Shown here piece by piece: positions 27,017-35,939 of a stretch of 64,000 nucleotides of DNA. Made by a program: the position numbers and the translations under genes. The stretch covers positions 1 to 64,000 of the forward strand of contig CAZTNA010000007.1 of NCBI GenBank assembly GCA_964615305.1, written 5' to 3'. Positions within the stretch are counted from its first letter, which is position 1. The number at the start of each line of letters is the position of its first letter. The notes beneath the pieces are model-generated. The model saw only the letters and a list, made by a program, of their open reading frames with translations, was not told where the DNA came from and did no database searches. This DNA comes from Bog-950 sp964615305 (GTDB taxonomy: Bacteria > Bacteroidota > Bacteroidia > Chitinophagales > LD1).

Positions 27017-27274
27017 ATGGCACATAAGAAAGGCGAAGGTAAGGTAAAGAACGGACGCGACTCGCACAGTAAACGTTTAGGCATTAAAATATTTGGTGGA
27101 AACGCAGCAAACCCCGGAAACATTATTGTGCGCCAGCGTGGCACAAACTACCACCCCGGCAAGGGCGTAATGATTGGTAAAGATCATACCATATTCGCTT
27201 CTACCGAAGGTGTTGTAAAGTTTACAAAAGGCAAAAACGACCGCACTTTTGTTCACGTAGTGGCGGTAGCTTAA
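27017..27274 (+). CDS. rpmA: Ribosomal protein bL27
   Basis: 85 residues: MAHKKGEGKVKNGRDSHSKR, then FGGNAANPGNIIVRQRGTNY and HPGKGVMIGKDHTIFA. The N-terminus begins directly with AHKKG, so this bL27 is the form without the cleaved extension found in Firmicutes. Its N-terminal tail reaches the peptidyl-transferase centre. A strong terminator follows at 27297. Confidence 0.97.
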   Translation: MAHKKGEGKVKNGRDSHSKRLGIKIFGGNAANPGNIIVRQRGTNYHPGKGVMIGKDHTIFASTEGVVKFTKGKNDRTFVHVVAVA

Positions 27275-27296
27275 GCCAGTACAGTAGCATAAGAAA

Positions 27297-27335
27297 AATA
27301 AAAGCGCTGTTCCGAATTGGGATGGCGCTTTTATT
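27297..27335 (+). terminator. Terminator after rpmA
   Basis: AATAAAAGCGC (27297-27307) is the exact reverse complement of GCGCTTTTATT (27325-27335), an 11-bp stem with a 17-base loop, followed by TTTGG. It closes the rplU-rpmA unit 36 bp before pyrF. Confidence 0.8.
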
Positions 27336-27370
27336 TTTGGTGGCTGTTAAACTTAAATACATTCGCTCTT

Positions 27371-28198
27371 ATGAACAGGCAGCAACTCTTTCAACTGATT
27401 GTAAAAAAGAAATCTTTTCTCTGCGTTGGACTTGATACAGACTTACACCTGATTCCTAAACATCTTCACAGCCATGCTGACCCAATTTTTGAATTCAACA
27501 AAGCAATTATTGACGCTACCATTGATTTAGCCGTGGCTTACAAACCTAATATAGCGTTCTACGAAAGTATGGGGGTAAAAGGGTGGATAAGCCTCGAAAA
27601 AACAATGGAATACCTCTACCAATACAAAAATGAGGTATTTACTATTGCAGATGCTAAAAGGGGCGATATTGGTAATACTTCTAAAATGTACGCTCGAGCA
27701 TTTTTCGAGAACATGAATTTTGACTCGGTTACAGTGGCTCCATACATGGGAGAGGATTCTGTAACCCCATTTCTTGAATATGAAAGTAAGTGGGTAATTC
27801 TACTCGGACTAACTTCCAATAAAGGCAGCAATGATTTTCAATTTCTTCAAACACCAGAAGGCAAATTATTCGAGTCAGTAATACGGAAAGCTCAAAATTG
27901 GGGAAGCCCCGACAAATTAATGTTTGTGGCCGGAGCTACGCACCCTCAGGAATTCAGTAATTTAAGAAACCTTGCGCCTGATTATTTTTTTCTGGTTCCC
28001 GGAGTAGGTGCACAAGGCGGAGATATGGAAAACATTTGTAAAAATGGGTTAAATAGCCATTGCGGTTTACTCATTAACTCTGCACGGCAAATAATTTACG
28101 CGTCAAAAGGAACAGATTTTGCAGAAACCGCCCGGGCTGTAACGTTGGAAACTTGCAAAAAAATGTTGCCATTTGTATCAAGTTTTGTTACTGAATAA
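27371..28198 (+). CDS. pyrF: Orotidine 5'-phosphate decarboxylase
   Basis: 275 residues from ATG 27371; the open frame back to 27317 lies inside the terminator and is rejected. Group of the long PyrF enzymes: FLCVGLDTDLHLIPKHL, then the catalytic DAKRGDIGNTSKMYA (D-x-K-R-x-D-I) and FLVPGVGAQGGD phosphate loop. It decarboxylates OMP to UMP, the last step of pyrimidine synthesis. Single gene. Confidence 0.93.
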   Translation: MNRQQLFQLIVKKKSFLCVGLDTDLHLIPKHLHSHADPIFEFNKAIIDATIDLAVAYKPNIAFYESMGVKGWISLEKTMEYLYQYKNEVFTIADAKRGDIGNTSKMYARAFFENMNFDSVTVAPYMGEDSVTPFLEYESKWVILLGLTSNKGSNDFQFLQTPEGKLFESVIRKAQNWGSPDKLMFVAGATHPQEFSNLRNLAPDYFFLVPGVGAQGGDMENICKNGLNSHCGLLINSARQIIYASKGTDFAETARAVTLETCKKMLPFVSSFVTE

Positions 28199-28236
28199 AA
28201 AATCATTCTACATTTATCGCAACAAAAAATTAAAGC

Positions 28237-28971
28237 ATGAAGAAAACAGTATTTACAATTCTCTCTATTCTATTGGTAAGCGGATCGTTACTAGCTCAGG
28301 ATGCGTTTGATGCTCAAAGCAAGGTGTATAAAGCCGCACTCAAAAACTATGATTTGCAAGCCGCCACTATTGCTCTCTACAATATGGCTGCATTAAAACC
28401 AGAAAGAACTGACCTTCAGGATTCTTTAGCCCTTTTGTATTTTGCAGGAGAGCGTTATCCGCAAGCATATCTTATTGGTGAGGAAATTCTAAAGGCTAAT
28501 CCAAAACGTACTGATATGTTAGAACTTGTTGCTGTTTCAAAGCAAAATCTTGGCTTAATTAAAGAAGCTTTAGCAGATTATGAAAAACTGTACGCTGGCG
28601 ATAAATCAGTTTATTACCTCTACCAAATCTCTACTTTGCAGTACCAATTGAAACGCTACGGTGAGTGCGTGGCATCACTTGACCAAATTATAGCTAACCC
28701 CGAAAGCGACAAGCAAAAAGTAAACATCCGCGTGCAGAATGGTTCTCAGGATATACCAATGAAAGCAGCTGCTCTGAACGTAAAAGGCATTTGTGCTGTG
28801 GAGTTGAACCAAGATGCCGCAGCAATTGACAACTTTAACAAAGCATTGGCAATTTCACCGGATTTTGTTTTAGCCAAAGGCAATCTAGAGAGCTTAACCA
28901 AGAAGCAAGATAAATCTGTACCGGTTAAATCGCCTTCATCAAGCGTAAAATCAACAACTGCCCCAAAATAA
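28237..28971 (+). CDS. Secreted TPR-repeat protein
   Basis: 244 residues, signal MKKTVFTILSILLVSGSLLA. At least four tetratricopeptide-like helical repeats follow: DLQAATIALYNMAALKPERT, RYPQAYLIGEEILKANPKRT, LIKEALADYEKLYAGD, and CAVELNQDAAAIDNFNKALA. The C-terminus is a low-complexity Ser/Lys/Pro tail. TPR arrays are protein-interaction scaffolds; the partner is not visible. 38 bp downstream of pyrF, ended by the terminator at 28992. Confidence 0.75.
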   Translation: MKKTVFTILSILLVSGSLLAQDAFDAQSKVYKAALKNYDLQAATIALYNMAALKPERTDLQDSLALLYFAGERYPQAYLIGEEILKANPKRTDMLELVAVSKQNLGLIKEALADYEKLYAGDKSVYYLYQISTLQYQLKRYGECVASLDQIIANPESDKQKVNIRVQNGSQDIPMKAAALNVKGICAVELNQDAAAIDNFNKALAISPDFVLAKGNLESLTKKQDKSVPVKSPSSSVKSTTAPK

Positions 28972-28991
28972 AACCATAAAATAAATCAATC

Positions 28992-29026
28992 AAAAAAGGC
29001 TGCTTTAACATTGGGCAGCCTTTTTT
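28992..29026 (+). terminator. Terminator after TPR gene
   Basis: AAAAAAGGCTGC (28992-29003) pairs with GCAGCCTTTTTT (29015-29026) with an 11-base loop; the right arm provides the T run. Strong intrinsic terminator. Confidence 0.88.
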
Positions 29027-29119
29027 GTGTACTGTTTTATCAGTTATCTACATACGGCAATACAATAACTGAAATTGAGTTTTGAAACATTGGAATATAC
29101 TTTTGGAAAAAATCCTTAT

Positions 29120-29512
29120 ATGAAAAAGTTTTTCCCAATAATTTTACTACTGGCTAGCTGTCAAATTGTGCAGGCGCAATATTCGCTGGTTTTTTGCGAA
29201 GATGTTACTCCAGAAGGCAAACCGACCATGGTATCTAATTCATTTATGGTTGATGGTGCAGGAGGTGTTCTTAAATTTTTGCTTCGTTCCGATGACAAAT
29301 TAAATACGGAGCAACTCGACTTCCGTATTTTTTACATGAACGATTCGGGAATAGAAGAAGAAATATCACGCATGCCTCAAAAAGTAGGTTCCGACTGGAA
29401 TTACGTCTGGAAAGAAGTAGTAATGTTTGACCCAGGCACCTATAAAGTTAAAGTTTATACAGGCAAAGGCACCTATTTAACTTCCGCCAATCTGAGTGTA
29501 AAAGGCCGTTAA
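29120..29512 (+). CDS. Small secreted protein of unknown function
   Basis: 130 residues from ATG 29120 (MKKFFPIILLLASCQIVQAQ, a clear signal peptide); 15 codons upstream from 29075 have no signal character and are left out. The mature part is a beta-sandwich-like domain: YSLVFCEDVTPEGKPTMVSN, GAGGVLKFLLRSDDKL, DFRIFYMNDSGIEEEIS, FDPGTYKVKVYTGKGTY. I do not recognise the family. No operon partner in the same direction within 150 bp. Confidence 0.6.
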   Translation: MKKFFPIILLLASCQIVQAQYSLVFCEDVTPEGKPTMVSNSFMVDGAGGVLKFLLRSDDKLNTEQLDFRIFYMNDSGIEEEISRMPQKVGSDWNYVWKEVVMFDPGTYKVKVYTGKGTYLTSANLSVKGR

Positions 29513-29667
29513 TCTATGATGTATTTTCCACGTATTCTTTAGTGATTAATTCTTGTAACATTTCAGGAAACACATTCTTGAGTGTTTCCGTATAATCATC
29601 ATAGGGCCTTTGCTACAGAGGCTCAACACTCATTGAACCATTTAAGACTCAAAACTTCAGATTAAAA

Positions 29668-30051
29668 ATGAAAAAATTACTATTCCCACTCCTGCTTCTT
29701 TTTGTAATGATGCAAACAAGCGGGCAAACTGAACAGTCTATTTACCGATTTGTAACAAAAAGTCAAGCTAAGGTTGTGTTAACAGCTATTTCTAAAGAAG
29801 TTAACTTAACTGAAAGTGAGTTAGTGCAGATAAAAGAATTGATTTATTCAAGTGCTGCGGGGCAAGAAGAAATAAGCAAGCAGCCGGGGGGAAATACCCC
29901 GGAAGTAATTGAGAATACCGTTAGAAGGCAAACCATGCACATAGAGGATAACCTAAAATCTATACTCGGAGAAGCAACATATAAGCAATACCTCTTGAGG
30001 AAATCTATTATTGAGAAAACAATCAGGTCTGCTAATGAAGTAAAGGACTAG
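29668..30051 (+). CDS. Small secreted helical protein of unknown function
   Basis: 127 residues; signal MKKLLFPLLLLFVMMQTSG then an all-helical, charged mature part (FVTKSQAKVVLTAISKEVNL, LKSILGEATYKQYLLRK). The size and the pattern L-T-x-x-x-L ... ILG..TYKQYL resemble the small LTXXQ/Spy-like periplasmic proteins seen across Bacteroidota, but that is a weak resemblance. Its stop overlaps the end of the convergent aminotransferase gene by 4 bp. Confidence 0.55.
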   Translation: MKKLLFPLLLLFVMMQTSGQTEQSIYRFVTKSQAKVVLTAISKEVNLTESELVQIKELIYSSAAGQEEISKQPGGNTPEVIENTVRRQTMHIEDNLKSILGEATYKQYLLRKSIIEKTIRSANEVKD

Positions 30052-30884
30052 CTATTAAGCGATAGCTTCATATTTAGTTCATTTACAAGTTGAACGGCTA
30101 CGCGATTAGTATAGGTTTTGGTTTCGAAATTTTTCACCCACTGAACTCCTTTAACAGCATTAACCAAAAGCACTTCATCTGCTTCCATCAGTTCTTTAGC
30201 TTCTACTTCCCTTTCATCTATATTCTGTTCAAGCATGGAGCATATAAAAGCTCGCATTACACCGTTTACGCAGCCACTTTGCAAATCAGGTGTAACTAGT
30301 TTACTGCCCTTTACTAGAAAAACATTTGAATGAATGGCTTCACAAAGCTGAGCAGACGAGTTTAGTAAGATTATCTCGTCCCAGTTTTCGGCATTCGCTC
30401 TCTGAGCAAAAAAAACAAATGGTAAAGCACTGCTATTTTTCAAATCACTAATTATGGATGATGGCTTATAACATTCATCGGCTACTCCAACGGTTAAGCC
30501 ATCTGTACACTCAAACTTACTGTTTGTTATTGGCTCCATGGAAATAGCATACCCCAGTTCATCCTCATCAGGCAAGTACAATCCTTTACCTTTCCGATAA
30601 AACTGCACCCTGACTCGCGCATTTAGCCAACCTCCGTTAGCAGATGCAAGGTCTAAAACTTTGCTCTCAAACTTCTCGACATTAAATCTTTTTGGAAGGG
30701 CAGCCTGTAATACTTCAGCAGTTGATTCTATTCTGTAAAAATGAGAATCCAGCAATGGAATTTGCTTGTTAAACATTACCATGCTTTCAAAAAACCCATC
30801 GCCATATCTAAATCCCCTGTTACTAACAGGGATTAAAGGTTCGTTCTCAGGATAAATATTTCCGTTAAAGTTGATATACAGCAT
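30048..30884 (-). CDS. Class IV PLP aminotransferase (ADC-lyase/BCAT-like)
   Basis: 278 residues. Class IV marks: SNRGFRYGDGFFESM at about 22-36, the catalytic Lys in SIISDLKNSSALPF, EIILLNSSAQLCEAIHSNVF, and TPDLQSGCVNGVMRAFI for the phosphate. Closest known types are aminodeoxychorismate lyase and branched-chain or D-amino-acid aminotransferases; I cannot choose between them. Its start overlaps the end of the upstream membrane-protein gene by 20 bp, so translation is probably coupled. Confidence 0.8.
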   Translation of the reverse strand: MLYINFNGNIYPENEPLIPVSNRGFRYGDGFFESMVMFNKQIPLLDSHFYRIESTAEVLQAALPKRFNVEKFESKVLDLASANGGWLNARVRVQFYRKGKGLYLPDEDELGYAISMEPITNSKFECTDGLTVGVADECYKPSSIISDLKNSSALPFVFFAQRANAENWDEIILLNSSAQLCEAIHSNVFLVKGSKLVTPDLQSGCVNGVMRAFICSMLEQNIDEREVEAKELMEADEVLLVNAVKGVQWVKNFETKTYTNRVAVQLVNELNMKLSLNS

Positions 30885-32394
30885 ACGTCCTATTTCTGAG
30901 AATTAATGTTCCAGCGCTTGGTATTTCGCCTGAGAGCGTAAGCAAATGAGTAACTCCTGTACTTTTTAAATCATTAAGCTGCTCAACTGATAGCGAGTAA
31001 TAAAAGCTATCGGCCTGTTGACTCAATGCAAATCCTTTTAGAGGCATATTTGAGTTCACTCCAAACACTTGCTGAATACGCTCTTCCCACTGCTTGACAA
31101 AAAGCTTATTACGTACGTTTGCTTTAAACTCAACATAGCTGCTACGTTGAGCAAAAAACTTTAATTCTGTGCTATTAAACGGTTGGATAAATACAGCACT
31201 AGGCAGAGTTGTTTGTTTTATCCGTTCACAAATTTCAATAGCATCATCTTTCTGCTTGAAAGAAAACAACTGATTAGGAACACTGTAGGGCAAATAGCTT
31301 CTAAAAAACAAAACCGTCAACCAAGACAATGTTGTTCCACCTAAAAGGAACGGGGCTTCAAGAGAGCCCAAAATAATTTTCGGTTGTTTATCAAAAACTA
31401 GCTCTTCTGTTTTGGCAACTACTGCAACCACACCAAAATATTTTATCCATGTTGTAACCTTGTAAAATTGAAAATTTACTATGGTAACACTGTGAAAAAC
31501 ATCAACTGAAACAGCGTACATTAACACCCCGGCCAATCCTAAACTTATAAACAGAAAAACAGGGGTTGATTTTTTTGAAAAATAGCATACTCCTATAACA
31601 GATAACAGTATAAATACTGCTACTTTAACTATTGAGAAGCTCGCAAAAAGAAAGTGATGGGGGTGCCTGAACTGAAAGAGAATGTTAAAGAGTTCGGTAT
31701 CAGATATGGCTGAGTGGCTACTCTTTTTTACAAGTATCACTAGCAGATATAACCCTGCTGTAACGCCAAAAATTACATTGAACTTTAAAAACACACCAAT
31801 AGAAACTTGTTTACGTAAAGTGAAAATTAATAATACAACAGAAAGCACCAGCATAGTATCTAATCCATCGAGCAATTGAATAAATGTAGCCATTGACATA
31901 AATGCTGCGGTCAACAAGTAATTCCTATCAAGGAAAAAGTTGAGCGCCCAAACAACGATAGCCACTGCCAACCCGCTGGCCTGTAAACACTCAGAGTACA
32001 GTTCTACATTACCAAGTGTAAAATCGTTTAACGGAATAAGTGCTATAAGTATGCATAGCCACGCTGCATATCTGTTTTTTACAAATCTCAGTGCCAATTG
32101 CTCGAGTCCTAAAACCAGTGAAACTGTACACAAAAATTGAAACAAAAAGCAGAAAACCTCAAGATGGCTTGTAAATGGTAACAGCAAATGCGCCATTACA
32201 GTTCGTTCATTAGGCACAGTAGCATGTAAACCTTGAATAAAAAAATCGTTGACGTAAAGGGACTGGTTTTGCAAGAACAGTGTATAAGGCAAAAGTTCAA
32301 CCTGATCGCCAGTGCCATACCTATATCCAAAACGCAGAATGAGTAAACTCCAGCAAAACACAGCAAAAAATATAGATAGCAGGTGTCGTTTCAT
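30865..32394 (-). CDS. Polytopic membrane protein, GT-C-like
   Basis: 509 residues with about ten membrane helices. The N-terminus LLSIFFAVFCWSLLILRFGY is followed by a luminal-type loop (YGTGDQVELLPYTLFLQNQS) and then a helical bundle; the last 140 residues are a soluble domain (IKQTTLPSAVFIQPFNSTEL, TGVTHLLTLSG). A D/E-containing first external loop plus a C-terminal soluble domain is the layout of GT-C glycosyltransferases and related unknowns. No firm family. It overlaps the aminotransferase gene by 20 bp. Confidence 0.6.
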   Translation of the reverse strand: MKRHLLSIFFAVFCWSLLILRFGYRYGTGDQVELLPYTLFLQNQSLYVNDFFIQGLHATVPNERTVMAHLLLPFTSHLEVFCFLFQFLCTVSLVLGLEQLALRFVKNRYAAWLCILIALIPLNDFTLGNVELYSECLQASGLAVAIVVWALNFFLDRNYLLTAAFMSMATFIQLLDGLDTMLVLSVVLLIFTLRKQVSIGVFLKFNVIFGVTAGLYLLVILVKKSSHSAISDTELFNILFQFRHPHHFLFASFSIVKVAVFILLSVIGVCYFSKKSTPVFLFISLGLAGVLMYAVSVDVFHSVTIVNFQFYKVTTWIKYFGVVAVVAKTEELVFDKQPKIILGSLEAPFLLGGTTLSWLTVLFFRSYLPYSVPNQLFSFKQKDDAIEICERIKQTTLPSAVFIQPFNSTELKFFAQRSSYVEFKANVRNKLFVKQWEERIQQVFGVNSNMPLKGFALSQQADSFYYSLSVEQLNDLKSTGVTHLLTLSGEIPSAGTLILRNRTYAVYQL

Positions 32395-32538
32395 TCTATT
32401 CTAATGGTTCAATAATCGTAAATATTCAGGTTTTCTGTCTTCTTTTTGCACAAACAAACGGTTTTCAACATTAACACACTTATAAATACTGTAAATCTGT
32501 GCATCAACAAACCTATTTTCGGATGAAAAGAAACAACA

Positions 32539-33024
32539 ATGCTTACAGTACACCGTTCCGAAACTTATCGCTTGTTTTTGATAGAAGATAACCCTGCCGA
32601 AGTTCGGTTAATGCAGGAGGCCATAAAAGAAGCTGGCTTGCATGATGATTTGGAGTTGGAGTATGCTTACGATGGCGAAGAAGCCTGTGAAGCCCTCGAC
32701 ACGGCAAAACTGTTAAACAAGCAATACGATTTGGTGCTGCTTGACCTAAACATGCCTAAGGTAACTGGTCGTGAAGTTTTAGAAAAAATCAAAACTGACA
32801 GTGAACTTGAAAATACGCCTGTAATTGTGGTAACCAACAGCGACTATAAAAAAGATATGATTGACTGCTACCGTTTGCGTGCTGATGGCTATCTTCAGAA
32901 GCCTGCTGACTTTAAGAAATTGGTTGACTTTTTTGTATCAGTTAAAGAATCAATTAAAGTTAAGCACAAACTTTCTATTTATTACATTGAGAAAGTTTAC
33001 GATGAGCTGAGATTAGCTATTTAA
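32539..33024 (+). CDS. Stand-alone response regulator (CheY/Rcp1-like receiver)
   Basis: 161 residues, one receiver domain. Acidic pair in LFLIEDNPAEVRLM, phospho-acceptor Asp in YDLVLLDLNMPKVTG, Thr/Ser switch in PVIVVTNSDYKKDM and Lys in DGYLQKPADFKKL. The long insert after the first helix and the single-domain layout match Rcp1-type regulators that answer phytochrome-like or hybrid kinases. No kinase gene is nearby. Its stop overlaps the end of the convergent ABC ATPase gene by 12 bp. Confidence 0.88.
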   Translation: MLTVHRSETYRLFLIEDNPAEVRLMQEAIKEAGLHDDLELEYAYDGEEACEALDTAKLLNKQYDLVLLDLNMPKVTGREVLEKIKTDSELENTPVIVVTNSDYKKDMIDCYRLRADGYLQKPADFKKLVDFFVSVKESIKVKHKLSIYYIEKVYDELRLAI

Positions 33025-33741
33025 CCCAGCCAACAAAACATCAAAGACCTCTTGTTTAAAATTTTTCGAACGTTTTAGCTCAATAAACGTTTTACCTTCT
33101 GTCATAAGCCAGCACTTAGAGCAGTATTCAATGGATATTTCAATATCATGGGTAGATAAGATTACCGTAGTCTTTAGGTCTTGTGCTATAGAAGAAAGCA
33201 ACTCAAGAATTTCTTTTTTACTTCTAAAATCAAGAAAAGCCGTTGGCTCATCTAAAACAATAACGGGAGTATGCTGACAGAGCGCACGAGCTATCAAAAC
33301 CTTCTGCTTTTCGCCATCACTTACTTCATTAAAAAGCTTATTTCGTAGTGGTTGAATTTTCATTAAGGTAATGATTCGGTCCACTTCTTTTGTATCTTTC
33401 TCTGTTATGTTACCCAGCCACCCGGTGTACGGCATTCTGCCAAGCGTAACAAACTCTTTCACTGATATGTTATCAACAAAAATTCGTTCGGTTGAAACAA
33501 TACTAATGAGTTTGGCTCTTTCGTGTACCGTTAACCCTTTAAGCTGTTTACCTCCAATAGAGATACTGCCTTTTACAGCATTCTGTAAGCCGGAAATTGT
33601 TCTAAGCAGTGTTGACTTACCAATACCATTTACGCCCAATAGAGCAATTACCTCTCCTTCATCTGCTACAAATGTAATTTCAGGAAATGTGACTTTATCA
33701 CGTCCGTACCCTATAGTCAATTTATCGGCTTGGAGTTTCAT
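33013..33741 (-). CDS. btuD: ABC transporter ATP-binding protein, BtuD-like
   Basis: 242 residues. Walker A GVNGIGKST (about 36-44), signature VSDGEKQKVLIARAL, Walker B VIVLDEPTAFLDF and the H-loop STHDIEI. Of the FecE/BtuD class. It abuts the BtuC gene (no gap) and is the last gene of the riboswitch-led operon, so it powers cobalamin import across the inner membrane by context; iron or heme uptake is the alternative for this class without the riboswitch. Confidence 0.88.
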   Translation of the reverse strand: MKLQADKLTIGYGRDKVTFPEITFVADEGEVIALLGVNGIGKSTLLRTISGLQNAVKGSISIGGKQLKGLTVHERAKLISIVSTERIFVDNISVKEFVTLGRMPYTGWLGNITEKDTKEVDRIITLMKIQPLRNKLFNEVSDGEKQKVLIARALCQHTPVIVLDEPTAFLDFRSKKEILELLSSIAQDLKTTVILSTHDIEISIEYCSKCWLMTEGKTFIELKRSKNFKQEVFDVLLAGLNS

Positions 33742-34758
33742 TTACAGTTTACGTTGACGAAGTATTATCCATATAACCACAGGTGCACCGAGTAAAGAAG
33801 TTATTGCATTAACCGGAAGAATAGTATCTGAACCGGGTGTTGCTGCTAGAATATTACATAAACCACAGATCACGGCACCAATCAACCCACAGGCAGGCGT
33901 GAGTACTTTATGGTCCGCAGTTTTAAACACCGCCCGTGATAAGTGCGGCACTGCCAGCCCAACAAACCCTACGGGCCCACAGAATGCTGTAACAGTTCCT
34001 GCAAGAATGCTGGTGCAAAGCACTATGAGAATTTTTGCATTACGCACGTTTAGGCCGGAACTTGTTGCATAGTTTTCACCAAGCAATAACAGGTTGAGGG
34101 GTTTGGTAAGTAACAATGAAAACATAACCCCCATGCATACCACCAAGCTTAAAAAAACAACCTGACTGCTATTTACATATCTGAAACTACCGAATGTCCA
34201 CATTACATAATTTTTCAGTGCTTCGTTAGAGCTAAATGACTGCATTATGTCTATAAGCGCACTAATACCTCCTCCAATCATTAATCCAACAATGAGTATG
34301 GCTACAACATCATTCAAACGAAAAGAAATAAGAAAGTTAATGAAGAATATAAAAACTGCACCGCCCGCAGCTGCTATCACTATGCTCCAACTGCTCAAAA
34401 ATTGAACTTCATGAATTCCAAAAACAGAAGCCGCCATAATAAAAACTGCTACACCCAAACTTGCTCCTGCACTAATTCCAAGCACGTAAGGTCCTGCCAC
34501 CGGATTACGAAACATGGTTTGCATCTGCAAACCACTTACTGATAATCCTGCACCGGCAAGCAAAGCAGAAAGCGCAGACGGCAACCGCGATTCAAGAATA
34601 ATGTTCCTCCAAGCTTCATTCATTGACTTGTTTTGGACTAAAATGTTGAGCACCTCGGTAATGGGAATAGAAACAGAACCCAACACCAATTGCAGAAAAA
34701 ACACAATTAAGGCAGCAAGCGAAAAAACAGAAAACAGAGCTGTTTGTTTTATGTTCAT
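33742..34758 (-). CDS. btuC: FecCD/BtuC-type ABC permease
   Basis: 338 residues, about ten helices. FecCD hallmarks: GAGLSVSGLQMQTMFRNPVAGPYVLGIS near the start (given here in part: GLSVSGLQMQTMFRNP), GLMIGGGISALIDI, and the coupling-helix region GPVGFVGLAVPHLSRAVF. It forms the translocation pore as a dimer with the ATPase. Its first 4 bp overlap the BtuF gene, which with the riboswitch upstream points to vitamin B12. Confidence 0.88.
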   Translation of the reverse strand: MNIKQTALFSVFSLAALIVFFLQLVLGSVSIPITEVLNILVQNKSMNEAWRNIILESRLPSALSALLAGAGLSVSGLQMQTMFRNPVAGPYVLGISAGASLGVAVFIMAASVFGIHEVQFLSSWSIVIAAAGGAVFIFFINFLISFRLNDVVAILIVGLMIGGGISALIDIMQSFSSNEALKNYVMWTFGSFRYVNSSQVVFLSLVVCMGVMFSLLLTKPLNLLLLGENYATSSGLNVRNAKILIVLCTSILAGTVTAFCGPVGFVGLAVPHLSRAVFKTADHKVLTPACGLIGAVICGLCNILAATPGSDTILPVNAITSLLGAPVVIWIILRQRKL

Positions 34759-35939
34759 TTTAATTTTCGGTAATAATACAGTTCATGTTCAGGCAACAGT
34801 TGAGGGTGAAAAACAAGAATAAGGTCAGCAAGTATTTTGTCAGGGTATAGCGGGCCACTTTCCCAAAAGTCGAAACCACCACTTGATGTGTTGCGTTTAT
34901 CGTTATTATAAACCTTACCTGATCTAAATGCACTGAACAATGTGTTTTTTTTGTCTGCATCTTCTATTTCATGTAATGAATTGGCAAACCCATTCACCAG
35001 CCAATAATCTGCCTTGTGCGCTTTGGCATAGACGGTTTCGTAATCCAGATTAAGATTCAATCCGTTGGTGGTTTTAGTATTTTGCCACAAAAAATCTCCA
35101 CCTGCATCAGCAATTAACTTTGCCATATAGTTTTCTCCACATGGCATATACCAAATCTCTTTAAATGGAATATTTACAAACACAGTAGGTCGTTTTGAAA
35201 TTGAAATAACTTTATTTTTAAGAAGCAGATAGTTGTGCTCAATTTGATTAAAAATACTATCCGCTTCATACTCTTTGTCGTAAAAAGCGGCTATGAACTT
35301 TATCCACTCAGCACGGGCCAACGGCTCCTGCTCCATGTAATCTAAATTCAGTACAGATTTAATGTGCAACGAGTTAAGTTTCAATTTCATTTTATCGCCA
35401 CCATCCCAACTGCCTGATGTAAACACAAAAGCAGGATTAAGTTCTACTATCTTTTCGTAATTCAATTCATCACTTCCTACATCAGCAATTCTGTTTTGCT
35501 TTACCCGTTCAACTACTTCCTTGTTATAAATCAAAGTCACGTTTGCCACACCGGCAATAGAATCCATCAAACCAAGTTTATCTAAAACTGAGATATGATT
35601 GGTAGAAATACAGATGGCCTTACGCACAGGTGTATCGAGCAACACAGCGTTTGCAAAGTCTGCAGGAGCAACTTTCCCTTTTGGCAACAAAACATACTGT
35701 GCAAGTATCTTTGCGGTATCACGCCAGTCTTTCACGGTAATAGTCTTAAAACCGTTGTAGTAATCAACCGAAAAACCTTTGGCATATTTTACAGGCAGTG
35801 ATGTTTCTTTTACACAATGAGGAGCATGTGATGGTGCTGTTGTAGTTTTGCTCTTGCAAGACCATAGACCGCAAACGACAGACAACAAAAATACAACAAC
35901 TGTACCCTTTAAACTATAAACTCTAAACTGTTTACTCAT
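34755..35939 (-). CDS. btuF: BtuF-like cobalamin-binding lipoprotein
   Basis: 394 residues. Lipoprotein signal ending in VVCGLWSCKSK. A bacterial substrate-binding domain of the helical-backbone class III type: VRKAICISTNHISVLDKLGL, VGSDELNYEKIVELNPAFVF, then YWLVNGFANSLHEIED. It should pass cobalamin from the outer-membrane receptor to BtuC in the periplasm. A long N-terminal extension of about 90 residues before the domain is unusual. Overlaps the upstream and downstream genes by 4 bp each. Confidence 0.82.
   Translation of the reverse strand: MSKQFRVYSLKGTVVVFLLSVVCGLWSCKSKTTTAPSHAPHCVKETSLPVKYAKGFSVDYYNGFKTITVKDWRDTAKILAQYVLLPKGKVAPADFANAVLLDTPVRKAICISTNHISVLDKLGLMDSIAGVANVTLIYNKEVVERVKQNRIADVGSDELNYEKIVELNPAFVFTSGSWDGGDKMKLKLNSLHIKSVLNLDYMEQEPLARAEWIKFIAAFYDKEYEADSIFNQIEHNYLLLKNKVISISKRPTVFVNIPFKEIWYMPCGENYMAKLIADAGGDFLWQNTKTTNGLNLNLDYETVYAKAHKADYWLVNGFANSLHEIEDADKKNTLFSAFRSGKVYNNDKRNTSSGGFDFWESGPLYPDKILADLILVFHPQLLPEHELYYYRKLK

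Noticed and set aside
27317..27370. N-terminal extension of PyrF
   Set aside because: These codons lie in the rpmA terminator and precede the family's usual start.
29566..29589. GGAAACAC/GTGTTTCC hairpin as a terminator
   Set aside because: No T run follows on either strand; it lies inside the possible gene remnant and may be chance.
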